Source: Sparassis latifolia
Lineage: Eukaryota > Basidiomycota > Agaricomycetes > Polyporales > Sparassidaceae
Length of the DNA: 64,000 nucleotides
Direction of reading: 5' to 3'
Assembly (NCBI GenBank): GCA_018466975.1
Contig: CM031556.1
Coordinates: 930,001-994,000, forward strand
Within the stretch, counting starts at the first letter, position 1, and every line of letters starts with the position of its first letter. Below, piece by piece: positions 45,443 through 58,924 of this stretch. The notes under the pieces were generated by a model, which saw only the letters and a program-made list of their open reading frames with translations, was not told where the DNA came from and made no database searches. A program made the translations under genes and the position numbers.

Positions 45443-45589
45443 CGGTTTGCCTCGTTGCAGGGTAAAGCCGTTGTAGGATCTTCAAGATGGTATTCGCACT
45501 GTACCTGTACACACAGCAAATCGTACAACAAGGACCTGTGCACTCTGCGCAGTGGTCAAGTTTTAGTCGGATAGCTTCCTAGACGACTA

Positions 45590-46214
45590 TCACACGACTT
45601 GTTGAATTAGTGTGATATTATCGCCCTTGAGCAGAATGCGCCCTGAACGCCGAACTGTCAGCACCAAACGCAGCCACAAGCATAACCCTGAAAACGCGCA
45701 CCAAGTTCTCGTCGAGGCTTTGACTCCTTCACGTATACTTCGGCTGCCTCGTCGATCACGACGTTCATGAATTCGTCGAAGCCCTGAGCGGAAATACGTG
45801 AGCGAGAGTTCATGAACACGAGCCAGAGGAAAGGGGAAAAGTGGCGCAGCAGCGATTCGGAAGCGTTAGGCTCAAGCGGAGGGCAGGAAACGAGACGCAT
45901 CAAAATGCAGCCAACACCTTTCATTGAGTTGGTGTTCAACGCCAGGCGTGTTCGAGTCGGAGTGAGGACGTACAATTATCCGGCCCTCAATGCGCATCTC
46001 GATATTGTCGTACAGCCAAATCACTACTTTTGTTCGCTTAAAAAATGGAGAGACTAAGCGGGTTAACTGGAAAGAGGAAAAACAACTGTGTTACCTGCTG
46101 AAGGTTCTTGAATATGACATTCTGGTGAAGCACTGAGTCAAACAGTCAGTCCAAGGAGAAGAAATCGAGACGTACGATGGGCTGAACCATCACACGCTGC
46201 TGACGTCCAGACAT
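45590..46214 (-). CDS. SME1: Small nuclear ribonucleoprotein E (SmE)
   Basis: Core subunit of the heptameric Sm ring around U1, U2, U4 and U5 snRNA, needed for pre-mRNA splicing. Five exons: 46214-46176, 46121-46095, 46036-45974, 45783-45702, 45642-45590; they sum to 264 bases (87 residues). The protein reads MSGRQQRVMVQPI, NVIFKNLQQ, RTKVVIWLYDNIEMRIEGRI, IGFDEFMNVVIDEAAEVYVK and GRILLKGDNITLIQQVV. Both Sm motifs are intact, including the FDEFMNxV of Sm1 and the GRILLKGDNI of Sm2. With five exons for 87 codons it is one of the most intron-dense genes here. Start codons of SmE and dynein are 174 bases apart. Confidence 0.95.
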
Positions 46215-46388
46215 ATTGAGGCGGTAAGTCGAGAATGAGAGACTAAGATGATGAGCGAACTGCAGGAGGCAAATGCAATACTGAAGCAGAGTGGTGGACG
46301 ACAAGCAGGTGTCGTTCGGCAAAAGCCGCACGAGTTGTGACGACGCGTCGCAGTCGCGTTTCCTTGCAATTGCAGCCAGCCAGCAACC

Positions 46389-49300
46389 ATGGAGGTCCGT
46401 CGTGAACTTGTCATGTCCGCCAGATTTTGCTCATTTCATTTCGTAGCTGTTGGCACCGTCCAACTCATCCACTGCGGCTGCAGTCACCTTCATCACCTTC
46501 GTGCAAGACCTCAAACGTAAGACGAAGACATGGGGCCCGATGATAGAGCTATGCGCAAGTGGGGAGAAGACCCTGGAACGTTTCCGTTACCAGTTCCCGG
46601 AAGACTGGCTGTACAGTGACCAGCTTCAGGGCGAATGGAGTGCGTATAATGAGATTCTGAAGAGGAAGAACGACTCCATCCAAGAGCAGCTTGGTGCGTT
46701 TCGTCGGTCCATCTGTTCAGACGCGTCTGTGACGTGTTTTTTTGCAGCTGGATTACAACTGAAGATCGTAGCTGAGGATAAGATCGTAGAGAACAAGATA
46801 AACGATACCATACAGGAATGGGAGCAAACTCGTCCCGTTCAAGGCAGCATGCGTTCCGACACCGCACTTAATGTGATCAATGTGTTTGAAGGAAAGCTCA
46901 ATCGAGTACAAGAAGAGTACGATCTGGTCTGCAAAGCCAAAGAGGCCTTGGATCTCGAGCTTATACGCCACACCCGCCTGGAACCTGTCTTCGAGGAATT
47001 ACGGGACCTGAAAGCAGTATGGACCGCGCTCTCCGGTATTTGGGGCCAAATAGGCGAATTGAGGGAGTTGGCATGGGCTACCGTGCAACCGAGGAAACTT
47101 AGGCAGCAGATTGACGGGCTTCTATCCTCAACGAAGGACATGCCAACGCGCATGAGACAGTATGCCGCATTCGAGTACGTGCAAGACACATTGCGTGCCT
47201 TGCTTAAGTCCAATACCCTCATCTTGGAGTTGAAGTCGGAGGCTCTCAAAGACAGACATTGGAAGCAATTATTCAAGGTCTTGCGGGTGCCGTCGCAAGT
47301 TGGCTTGACTTTGTGGGTCATATCATATCGAGTGCTTCAATTCCGTCTAAGGAACTTCTTTCAGAATGACGCTCGGACATGTCTACGATATGGATCTTCG
47401 CAAGAATGAGAATCTGATCAAGGAAGTCATCATACAAGCCCAGGGCGAAGTCAGTTTCTGGTTCCTGTTGGGTCGCGACAGTTATTCTAATCATTTGACT
47501 AGATGGCGCTAGAGGAATATATCAAGCAGGTCAAAGAAATCTGGACAAATTACACGCTAGATCTCGTCAACTATCAGAACAGATGTCGTTTGATTCGGTA
47601 CGTGCATGGTTGCTCATGTCAAGAAGAAGTCGTTGACTTTCACTCTCTAGAGGTTGGGATGACCTCTTCAACAAATGCAGCGAGAATCTCAACTCTTTGA
47701 TGGCTATGAAGCTGTCGCCGTACTACAAAGGTACGAGAGCCCAGTTCATGAATGACGCACGTCGTTCTGATAGCCGCGATTCGCAGTGTTCGAAGAGGAG
47801 GTACTTCGTGAAATGTGAGGGATTCGAGGCGAATTACTAATTCTTTTTTTAGGCTGGCTCCTGGGAGGAGAAGCTGAATCGCATCCATGTGCTATTTGGT
47901 GAGTGATTAATAAACGCTAACGTCTCCCGCGCTAACCCTTCATACAGATGTCTGGATCGATGTGCAGCGCCAATGGGTATACTTGGAAGGAATCTTCTCT
48001 GGCAGTGCTGACATCAAGCATCTCCTTCCTGTCGAGAGCGCACGCTTCCAGAACATCAACACCGAGTTCTTGGCCGTCATGAAGAAAGTCTACAAGTCTC
48101 CTTTCGTCATTGATGTTATGAACATCCAGGGTATACAGAAGAGCTTGGAGCGTCTCGCAGACCTTTTAAACAAGATCCAGAAAGCTCTCGGAGAATACCT
48201 TGAACGGGAGCGGGCATCATTCCCTCGATTCTACTTCGTTGGTGACGAAGATTTGCTGGAGATAATTGGAAACAGCAAAGAAATATTACGTATCATGAAG
48301 CATTTAAAGAAGATGTTCGCTGGCATCTCGACCATCATGTTGGATGATGACTTGACGCAGATACAAGGCATGGCTTCTCGCGAAGGAGAGGAGGTACAAT
48401 TTAAGGATGCTATCCTCCTCAAAGACTACCCGAAGATCAACGACTGGTTGGGCAAACTGGAGGCGGAGATGAGGGTATCTCTGGCGCAGTTGCTATCTGA
48501 CGCAGTATCCGAGTTGCAGACCTTTTACGGTGTTGCTACGCCGCTACCTCAGGATCAATTCATGACATGGATGGAGAAATATCCGGCCCAGCTAGTCACT
48601 CTCGCTATACAAGTGGCATGGACGGCTTCTGTGGAGAGCGCCTTTGAAAGTTCACAGTCTCTCGATGTTCCCCTCGACGTCGTCCGACAAGGACTTGATC
48701 TCCTTGCGGATGTCGTTCTCACCGAGCTAAACCCCGTCACTCGGCGCAAGTGCGAGCATCTCATCACCGAGCTCGTCCACCAGCGTGATGTCATCCGGAC
48801 GCTCATTCAACAGCGTGTGTCCGACAATAGAGCCTTCTCTTGGTTGTATCAGATGCGCTTCTACCTCGACCAGAGTGTGGAGAATCCTTTGGATCACCTG
48901 TCGATTAAGGTCGCCGACACATCGTTCCCGTACGGATGGGAGTATCTCGGTGTCCCGGATCGACTCGTGCAGACACCACTCACGGATAGGTGCTACTTGA
49001 CCTTGACACAAGCCTTAGGTAACCAGCTAGGTGGTGCTCCGTTCGGTCCTGCCGGAACTGGTGAGTACACGGGAATAGTGTACAATTGTCATAGCTATTC
49101 ACACGTACTCCCCAGGAAAAACGGAGTCAGTCAAGGCACTTGGGGTGCAACTTGGTCGCTTCGTACTGGTGTTCTGCTGTGACGAGACCTTCGACTTTCA
49201 GGCCATGGGTCGAATTTTTGTCGGTCTTTGTCAAGTAGGCGCTTGGGGATGCTTCGACGAGTTCAATCGTCTGGAAGAACGTATTCTGAGTGCCGTCTCT

Positions 49301-52300
49301 CAACAAGTGCAAAGCATTCAGCAAGGTCTTGCTGCGCTTGTCAAGAATCCCAACACCGAGATCGAGCTGGTTGGAAAGAATGTCAAGTTGAACAAAAACA
49401 TTGGTAGATACCCCCTTCTCTACATGTTTCTCATGAATCTTACGTTGCTAACTCCTAGGTATATTCATCACGACTAACCCGAACTACGCCGGTCGCTCGA
49501 CCCTTCCGCCAAACTTGACAAAATTGTTCAGACCGTATGTTGTTATAGCTTGCCCCTATGGCAGAATTCTGACATACATATAGAATGGCTATGACTCGAC
49601 CAGACCGTGAACTGATCGCACAAGTCATGCTTTTCTCCCAGGGTTTCCGTACTGCAGAGTCACTTGCATCCAAGATCGTGCCGTTCTTCAATCTTTGCGA
49701 CGAGCAGCTTTCTCCTCAGCCTCACTACGACTTCGGTCTTCGCGCGTTGAAAGCTGTGTTGGCGAGCGCGGGTATCCTCAAGCGCGAGCGTCTGCAAGAT
49801 GCACGCTCTGGCGACGGGAATGGCGACCCTGGAGGGCTCTCAGACGCTATATCCGAGCAAGTAATCCTCATTCAGAGTGTCACCGAGACAATAGTGCCCA
49901 AGCTAGTGGCTGACGACGTGCCACTGTTGACGAGGTAAGTAGTTGTTACTGAATCTGCTTTGCAACTCAAGTCGGTTTTGCGCGCAGTCTATTGGCGGAC
50001 GTGTTCCCAGGAACAGACTATGTTCCTGTCAATCTAGATGCACTGCGGGAACAGATCAGCAGAGTATGCTCGGAGCGTCGCCTGGTGGAAGGCGAGAGGT
50101 GGATAGCCAAGATTCTCCAGCTTTATCAGATCCAGAAGATTCAGCATGGTCTGATGATGGTCGGACCCTCCGGAAGCGGAAAGAGTAACGCATGGCGTGT
50201 TCTACTGGCGGCACTCGAGCGACTCGATGGCGTTGAAGGTGTGGCGTACGTCATCGATCCTAAGGCCATGCATAAGGATGCACTATATGGTACTCTGGAT
50301 CCTACAACACGTGAGTGGAAGGACGGTCTGTTCACACACACACTACGCAAGATTGTTGATGACGTACGTGGAGAAAGTGGCAAGAGGCACTGGATCATCT
50401 TCGACGGTGACGTTGATCCAGAATGGGTCGAGAATCTGAACAGGTAATTCTGCATCGAAAGCCATGTCTTATAACAGCTAATTATCATCGTCTCCAGTGT
50501 TCTCGATGACAACAAGCTGCTAACCCTCCCTAACGGAGAACGTCTGAACCTTCCACCCAATGTGCGCATTATGTTCGAAGTGGAACATCTCAAATACGCC
50601 ACGCTCGCAACTGTCAGCCGTTGCGGTATGATCTGGTTCAGCGAAGACATCGTCGAGCCCACCATGGTTTTCCGTCATTATCTCGATGCCCTGTCCACGG
50701 TGCCTCTTGACGCTGAGGATGAGGAAGGGTTGGAGATGCCTGGTCGCCGCTCTGATGCTCTGGCATCGGATAATGCATTGTCTGCGAATCTCATCACTCA
50801 GAAGCAAGTGGCGGTTATTCTCGAGCCCTACTTCGCAGAAGGTGATCTCGTTATGTCGGCTCTCGAGTTCGCGGCATCCATTGAACACATTATGGATTTC
50901 ACCACGACGCGTGCTCTCAACACCTTGTTCTCCCTCATCAATAAGACGGTACGAACCGTTATCGAGTACAACATCCAACACTCGGACTTCCCTCTAACTC
51001 CCGAACGGGTGGAGCAATACGTTACCAAGCGATTATTGGTCAACATCATCTGGGCGTTCTCAGGCGATGCTCGATTGGAGCTGCGTTCCGATTTAGGTGA
51101 TTTCCTCCGGAAGCAGACTGGTGTAGATCTCCCGCTCTTGGGTCCAGGAAGCTCCCTTCTTGACTATGACGTCCAAGTATCCAATGGGGAGTGGTTCAGT
51201 TGGCAGTCAAGAGTTCCCGTTATCGAGATCGAGGCGCATGCGGTGACGGCCTCGGATGTGGTCGTGCCAACCATTGATACTGTCCGACATGAAGAAGTCC
51301 TCTACTCTTGGTTATCGGAGCACAAGCCTCTCATGCTATGCGGACCTCCGGGTTCTGGCAAGACTATGACTCTCTTCAGTGCTCTGCGCAAGCTCCCTGA
51401 CATGGAAGTCGTTGGTCTGAACTTCTCCAGTGCCACTACGCCAGATCTGATCTTGAAAACGTTCGAACAATACTGCGAATACCGTAAGACACCTAATGGT
51501 GTCATTCTTGCACCTGTTCAGATAGGACGTTGGCTCGTGGTCTTCTGCGATGAGATCAATTTGCCGGCTACAGACACGTACGGGACGCAGCGCGTCATCT
51601 CTTTCATTCGGCAACTGGTCGAATCTGGTGGTTACTGGAGAACATCCGATATGGCGTGGGTAAGGCTAGAGCGCATCCAGTTTGTTGGGGCGTGCAACCC
51701 TCCTACGGATCCCGGCCGTGTTCCTCTCAGCCACAGATTCCTTCGTCATGCACCTTTGGTAATGGTGGACTATCCTGGAGAATTATCCTTGAAGCAGATC
51801 TACGGGACCTACAACCGTGCCCTCCTCAAAGTGGTCCCGAACCTCCGCACGTATGCCGAGCCGCTCACGGATGCTATGGTTGCGTTGTACCTCGCGTCAC
51901 AGAAGCACTTCACGACGGATGTACAAGCTCACTACGTCTACAGTCCCCGTGAACTCACACGGTGGGTACGCGGTATTTATGAAGCGATCAGGCCCTTGGA
52001 GATTCTATCAGTAGAAGGCCTTGTACGCGTATGGGCACACGAAGCATTGCGTCTGTTCCAGGATCGGCTTGTCACAGAAGAGGAGAAGCAGTGGACGGAT
52101 GATAGTATTGATGCTGCTGCTATGGACCATTTCCCGACCATCAATCGTGACGAAGCTCTAACACGTCCCATCCTCTTCTCTAACTGGACTTCGAAGAACT
52201 ACATTCCAGTAGACCGAGAGGTTCTCCGCGAGTATACCAAAGCTCGACTCCGAGTCTTTTACGAGGAAGAACTCGATGTACCGCTCGTCCTGTTTAACGA

Positions 52301-55300
52301 CGTTCTGGACCATGTTCTTCGCATTGACCGGGTTTTCCGCCAGATTCAGGGTCATCTGCTATTGATTGGAGTCAGCGGCAGTGGCAAAGTGAGTAATGAA
52401 GTGCAGTCGTCCGGTTTTCGTATGCTGAAAAAAGTGCAATAGACTACTCTGTCTCGCTTTGTTGCTTGGATGAACGGTTTGAGCATCTTTCAAATCAAGG
52501 TCTCAAACAAGTATACCGGCGAAGATTTTGACGAGGACCTGAGGACCGTTCTTCGTCGAGCAGGTTGCAAGGGAGAGAAAATGTGCTTCATAATGGATGA
52601 GTCAAACGTGCTCGACTCTGGTTTTCTCGAGCGAATGAATACCCTACTTGCCAACGCTGAGGTGCCAGGTCTGTTTGAAGGCGACGAACATTCCGCCCTC
52701 ATGACAGCCTGTAAAGAAGGATCTCAACGTGATGGTCTCATGCTTGACTCTCACGAGGAGCTCTACCGGTGGTTTACCCAGCAGGTTGCCAAGAACCTCC
52801 ATGTCGTGTTCACCATGAATCCTCCGGAGAATGGTCTGGCCTCGCGAGCTGCTACTTCTCCTGCCTTGTTCAATCGCTGCGTTCTGGATTGGTTTGGTGA
52901 CTGGTCCGACCAGGCGTTCTATCAAGTTGGTATGGAGTTTACTCGCACGTTGGATCTGGACGTGCCGTCATACAATCCTCCTGCCCTCTTCCCCATCGCC
53001 TATCGTGACTTGGCTATGCCCCCTGTCCATCGAACAGCCGTGGTCAATGCTCTGGTCAACGTGCACCAGTCACTACATCAGATCAATCAACGCCTCAGTC
53101 GACGTCAAGGTCGCTACAATTATGTGACACCGCGACATTACCTTGACTTGTTGAGTAATTCCTTTTGCTGTCCGACTTTAATCCTAACACATACCTGCAG
53201 TATCAATCATTATGTTCGACTTCATAATGAGAAGAGAGAAGAGCTGGAAGAACAACAGCGCCATCTTCACGTTGGGCTGGACAAACTCCGTGACACAGTG
53301 ACACAAGTCGAAGAATTGCGCAAGAGCCTTGCCATCAAACGTTCGCAGTTGGAAGCGAAAAATATCGAGGCCAACGAAAAATTGAAGCAGATGGTAGCCG
53401 ATCAGCAGGAAGCGGAGCAAAAGAAAGCTGCGTCCATTGAAATACAGGCAGCCCTTATTGAGCAGGATCAGAATATCGAGGAGCGTCGTGAAGTCGTCAT
53501 GAAGGATCTCGCTGATGCAGAACCAGCTGTTATCGAAGCCCAGTCGGCGGTCAGTAACATCAAGAGGCAGCATCTCCAGGAAGTTCGTACCATGGCGAAT
53601 CCACCGGAGGCCGTCAAATTGGCGATGGAGTCGGTCTGTACCATCCTTGGCCACAAGATTGACAGTTGGCGTGCGGTTCAGGGTATTATTCGTCGCGACG
53701 ACTTCATCCAGCGGATTGTGAACTTCGACACGGTTAATCAAATGACCAAACATCTGCGCGATACCATGAAGAAGGATTTCATGAGCCGCCCATCATACAA
53801 TTTTGAAACCGTGCAGCGTGCTAGTAAAGCTTGTGGTCCTCTGGTCAAGTGGGCAATCGCTCAGGTTCGATTCTCCGAAATCCTGGATAAGGTAGAACCC
53901 CTGCGCAACGAAGTGCAGTCGCTGGAAGATCAAGCAGAGCAGACCAAAAAACAGGCCAAAATGATCATCGGCATGATCTCCGAACTTGAGGCCAGCATAG
54001 AGAGGTACAAGGAGGAGTATGCCGCTCTCATCAGGGAGACTCAGGCTATCGCTTCAGAGATGGAACGTGTCCAGAGCAAAGTCGATCGTAGCATGAAGCT
54101 GCTGGACAGTTTGTCGTCGGAGAAATCCAGATGGGAGTTAGGCAGTCGTACCTTCGACACAGAGATGAGCACAATCGCCGGTGATGTGCTACTGTCTGCT
54201 GGATTTTTAGCGTACGGTGGATTCTTCGATCAGCATTACCGGGAAGTCATGTGGCAGGAATGGTCGAACCATCTGGCAGAGGCCAACATCAAGTTCAAGA
54301 CCGAACTGTCACTTCCAGACTATCTTTCCACTGCAGATGACCGCCTCAGCTGGCAGTCCAAAGGTCTGCCGTCCGACAACCTGTGCACCGAGAATGCGAT
54401 TATGATCAAGCGCTTCAGTCGGTACCCTTTGATAATCGATCCGAGTGGCCAAGCGACCAACTTTTTGCTCAACGAATACAAGGACCGCAAGATCACAGTC
54501 ACCAGTTTCCTGGACGAGGCATTCCTCAAGGTGCTGGAAAGTGCTTTGCGATTCGGGAACACTCTGATGATTCAGGACGTCGAGCATCTTGACCCCATTC
54601 TGAACCCCGTGCTGAACAGAGAGATTCGGAGAACTGGAGGACGTGTTCTCATCCGTCTCGGTAACCAGGATATCGACTTCTCGCCCTCGTTCACGATGTT
54701 CCTTTCCACGCGAGATCCTTCGGTCGAGTTCTCTCCCGATATCTGCAGCAGGGTGACCTTCGTCAATTTTACGATGACGAGAAGCTCTCTTCAGAGCCAA
54801 TCACTGGATCAAGTGCTGAAGGTGGAACGCCCTGACACGGAGCGGAAGCGCACCGATCTCATGAAGATGCAGGGCGAGTTCCGTCTTCGCCTCAGGACCC
54901 TGGAAAAGTTGTTACTACAAGCTCTGAACGAGTCAACTGGTAATATCCTTGACAACGATAAAGTCATTGATACGTTGGAGACTCTTAAGCGAGAAGCTGC
55001 CGAAATTACTAGGAAAGTGGAGGAAACAGATCTCGTCATGAAAGAAGTAGAGCAAGTCACCGCGGAGTACCTTCCATTAGCGCAAGGCTGCAGCGCTGTT
55101 TTCTTCATCCTGGAACAGCTGAACCTCATCAATCACTTCTACCAGTTCTCTCTGAGGTTCTTCCTCGATATCTTTGACTATGTTCTCCACCACAACCCAA
55201 ATCTCAAGAATGTCACAGATCACAGCCGTCGTAGAGATATTCTTCTCAATGATTTGTTCCTCGTGGTGTACAAGAGGACGTCACGGGCATTGTTCCATCG

Positions 55301-57825
55301 TGACCATGTCATGCTCGCAGTACTACTGGCCCAAGTCAAGCTTCGCGGGATAGAGGAAATCGCAGATGAATTGGAGTTCCTGCTGGAAAGTGGAGACGGT
55401 GGTGTTAGTGTTGCACCTGGGTCCACTGTTCAGAGTTCTATCTTGTCCGCCGACCAGAGCGAACGATTACAGAACTTTGCGAAGCAGCCACTATTCAAAC
55501 CGGTCCTCGAGCACGTGCTGCGGCATGAAACAGAATGGATTCCCTTCCTCGAGTCTAGCAGTCCAGAGTTATCGGTCCCTTCGCCGTGGGATCCAACCAC
55601 CCGTGAGTGTCACGCCAGCTGAGTTTCACTCTAAGTTGGTAATTGATATTCCTTTAGCTGCGGTCGAAGCCGTGCGCAGAATGATGATTATCAAGTGCCT
55701 GAGACCCGACCGACTGCTCCAATCAACGGCATTGTTCGTGAAAGGCGTCTTCCAGACTGACATGGCTGCAGAGTCGGGCTACGATCTCGGCAGCATGGTC
55801 GCAGACGAGATTCTTCCCGCCACACCATTGGCACTAGTCTCCGTCACGGGTTATGATGCGAGTTATCGCGTTGAGAATTTGGTGCAGAACGCTGGTGTTC
55901 GGTGTGCCTCCGTTGCAATGGGTTCGCAGGAAGGTTTCACTCTAGCGGACCAGGCAATCGCGTTCGCCGCCCGTCAGGGTTCGTGTGTCCTGCTCAAGAA
56001 CGTTCATCTTGCACCGTCTTGGCTCGGACAATTGGAAAAGAAGCTGCAAACATTGAACCCTCACCGGAACTTCCGCCTATTCTTGACCATGGAAGCTAAC
56101 CCAAGCATACCTGTCAATATCCTGCGACAGTCGCGTATTGTCATGAATGAGCCCCCGCCTGGTATCAAGGCTAATCTCACTGACTCGCTACGGGGAATAT
56201 CGTCCGCTCGTCTGTCACAAGGGCCTGCGGAAAAGGTCCGTCTATATTTCTTGCTTGCCTGGTTCCACGCCGTAGTGCAAGAGCGTCTGCGTTACGTTCC
56301 TCTCGGCTGGAGCCAAGTCTACGACTTCAACGACTCTGATATGGCTTCCGCCTTCAACACAATCGATACGTGGCTCAACGCCATCGCAAAGGGTCGCGCG
56401 AACATCGACCCAGCTGTTATTCCCTGGGATGCCCTGCGAACGCTCGTCAAGCAGTCTGTGTATGGTGGCAGAGTTGACAGTGATTTCGATCAGAAGATCC
56501 TGGATGCGTTCGTTGACGGACTGTTCACTCCGTCCGCTTATAATGTCGATTTCCATCTGGTCCCGAGTACCACAGGTTATCAAGTGCTGGGTGTACCGGA
56601 TGGCACCAAGTTGGATCACTTCTTGTCATGGGTGCAGGGACTACCCGACAAGGAGCCTCCAGCGTGGCTGGGCCTTCCGCCCACTGCCGAACGCGTCATT
56701 GCTATTGCTCAAGGTAACGCACTCTTATCTTCATTTAGATATTCGAACTGATGTCTTTTCAGGGAATGAGCTGCTTGGGAAGCTGCGCAAGATGAGGCTC
56801 CTCGCTGATGATGACGATGAAGGGGCTGCTACGAGTGTGGGTCCATCCAAGGGCCAGGTGTCTCAGCAACCTGCGTGGATGAGGTCTCTTCTGGATCGTT
56901 GCCGCGAATGGCTGCAACAGCTTCCTGCCGTGGGTGTCGTTGACATCAGTTTTGCGTCTGCAACATGACTGACGTGGTTGGAATGTAGACGTTCAACACA
57001 CTCCAAAAGCAAAGTGCGGACAATCAGGATCCTCTCTACCGGCTATTCTTCCGTGAGGGCAGCATCGGCAGCAAACTCCTGGGGCAAGTTCGCAGAGATT
57101 TGGCTGATGTCATCAAGGTTTGCGAGGGTGCTCTGAAGCAAACCAACCATCTCCGCACCTTGATGAGCTCTCTGACGAAGGGTATGCACTAATCTACTGT
57201 CTCTTCGCATTTGCTGATATCTTATACTCAGGTACCATCCCTACCCACTGGCGGCAATACAAGGTGCCGAAAGCAATGGCGGTATCTGGCTGGATATCCG
57301 ATTTCGCGCGGCGGCTAGCACAGCTCGACAGCATCGCTGGAATGAACAACCTGAACAATCTTGAGGTATGGCTTGGCGGGCTCTTCTTCCCAGAGGCGTA
57401 CATCACTGCGACTCGCCAAGCTGTCGCCCACCGGAAGAAGTGGAGCTTGGAGACGCTACAACTCAGTCTAGATATTGAGCGCGTGAACGATCCTGGCGCG
57501 TTCATTGTCGATGGTGTGTTTCTTTTCGCGGATGCTTTATTGTCTGGGCTGACTTTGCGATACTGGTGTAGGTCTAGTGCTAGAAGGCGCGGCGTGGTCT
57601 GAGGACAAGCTTACGCTTAACGATGGCGAGACCGTCCGCCTCAACCCGTCACAGATCCGCTGGGTGCAGGCAGAAGACTCTGCGATATCCGCCGCAACGG
57701 TGAACCTGCCCGTCTATCTGAACAGCGACCGCAGTCACATCCTCTTCACTGTCGACCTGCCAATTGTCAGCACGGCCGGCGCTCTGGTAGCAACACGAGC
57801 TGTGTGTCTCACTGCGGGAGGTTAG
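46389..57825 (+). CDS. dhc2: Cytoplasmic dynein heavy chain, motor half (Agaricomycete Dhc2)
   Basis: Minus-end microtubule motor for nuclear migration and organelle transport. About 3,500 residues, roughly fifteen introns. A tiny first exon (ATGGAG, 46389-46394) joins [10 protein letters not shown]. The protein aligns from the distal tail just before the linker (about residue 1,160 of the roughly 4,650-residue animal chain): [27 protein letters not shown]-like [33 protein letters not shown]1 P-loop GPAGTGKTES is split by an intron (49062-49116) with Walker [13 protein letters not shown]2 GPSGSGKS (50163), AAA3 GPPGSGKT (51343) and AAA4 GVSGSGKT (52368/52443) follow. Stalk coiled coils with the microtubule-binding domain lie at 53220-54110. 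AAA5, AAA6 and the C-terminal domain end at LTAGG. The N-terminal dimerisation tail is absent, as expected if a separate dhc1 encodes it. Confidence 0.95.
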
Positions 57826-57994
57826 ATTATATCGGAAGTGAAGTGAAACAAGTGTAGATGTTGGCATACCCGCGTGCATTACGATACCTCGCATTTCATT
57901 CGTTTATAATTTCTGTAGTCCTTCATGCCTCACGATCTAATGTCTTACGATTTGGAGGTGTGGCGGGCGGATCACTCTAAATTAAGGATACAGG

Positions 57995-58895
57995 CTATGG
58001 ACGTTGGACAGCACTACCGCCAACGACGGTGAGTACCTTCCAGTCTACTTCTATACCTTGACGTTTAAATATCGCACGCGCGTCTTCCGCTATTGCCTCG
58101 AACCCGCCTGTCGCGAGCGCAAGAACGGTGGGGCCTGCACCAGAAAAGATCAGGATCGGGAGGTGATTGCCCCAGAGTGGTGGTCAGCACGGCTAGCCGC
58201 TGCAAATTGAAGACCTTGGGGGATTAGACTCAGGGTATAAAACATTCTGAACTCGTGTGACAAACCAGATCTTTCCGTGAATAGATGCTCGAGAACCATC
58301 CAAACCGGACATAGTGGCTGATCCCATGCGGCGGATGGGGCGGGTCCATCCCCCAGCCTTCACCCGCGTCAAGCGGATACTCGGGGAGAACTTCGCTCAG
58401 TGGTACACTTACGGCCTCCTACGCTTTATGGTCCAGCTCGTGCAGATACGATCCGACGAAGCCGCCGACAAGCGCGTGACATTGTTGGGATGGCACTCAG
58501 AGCGCGAAGTCGAGCATGCGCTAGCCCGAGAGGTTCAGTGTGCAGACTGCATCGGCTAGTAGGACGCCCGCAATGACGGCAGCACCAGAGGAGCCGAGTG
58601 GGCCACGGCCAAAGGGAATTTCGTTCGCCACGTGGATGGAGAGATTGGCGGGGAAGCGCGCGATGCGATACTCGCACCGAAGGACGTATAGCGCGACACG
58701 AGTGGTGAGGCTCTTAGAGGCAACCAGCAGAACCTAGTCGGCGCCCTCACCAGTATAGAGCAGCTGTGGAGGACTGCTACTTAGGGGCTGGCGGTATGAC
58801 GGTGCCAGAGAATGTGAGAAAGACCTAGAGCGAGAGGCCAACGACGTCAAAACCAGGGCCGATATTATTACTGGAACGCGATTCGAACTAGTATG
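57995..58895 (-). pseudogene. Homoserine kinase (THR1-like) pseudogene
   Basis: Remains of the GHMP kinase that phosphorylates homoserine in threonine synthesis. Recognisable blocks, in several frames: NIGPGFDVVGLSL (58828-58870), followed by TAG at 58827-58825; LTTRVALYVLRC; then NEIPFGRGPLGSSGAAVIAG (58556-58625), whose ATP-binding motif has an extra Pro compared with GRGLGSSGA. After a TAG at 58522-58520 come GGFVGSYLHELDHKA (stop at 58421-58419), then PLSEVLPEYPL and HYVRFGW. SGAGPTVLALATGGFEAIAE and FKRQGIEVDWKVL (58010-58150) mark the C-terminus. At least three stops and several frame changes rule out a working enzyme. It is convergent with the dynein gene; a MITE relic lies just beyond its 5' end. 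Confidence 0.85.
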
Positions 58896-58924
58896 TATAG
58901 CGAGACATGACTGGCGGTGCACTG

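Noticed and set aside
46389..46600. Dynein gene considered as a truncated fragment or assembly break
   Set aside because: The upstream neighbour SmE is complete and only 174 bases away, and two-gene dynein heavy chains are established for Agaricomycetes.
58862..58890. TTCGAA-containing stretch considered as a tRNA T-loop
   Set aside because: The flanking bases do not form a 5-bp stem and no anticodon or acceptor arm is present; the sequence belongs to the homoserine kinase pseudogene.
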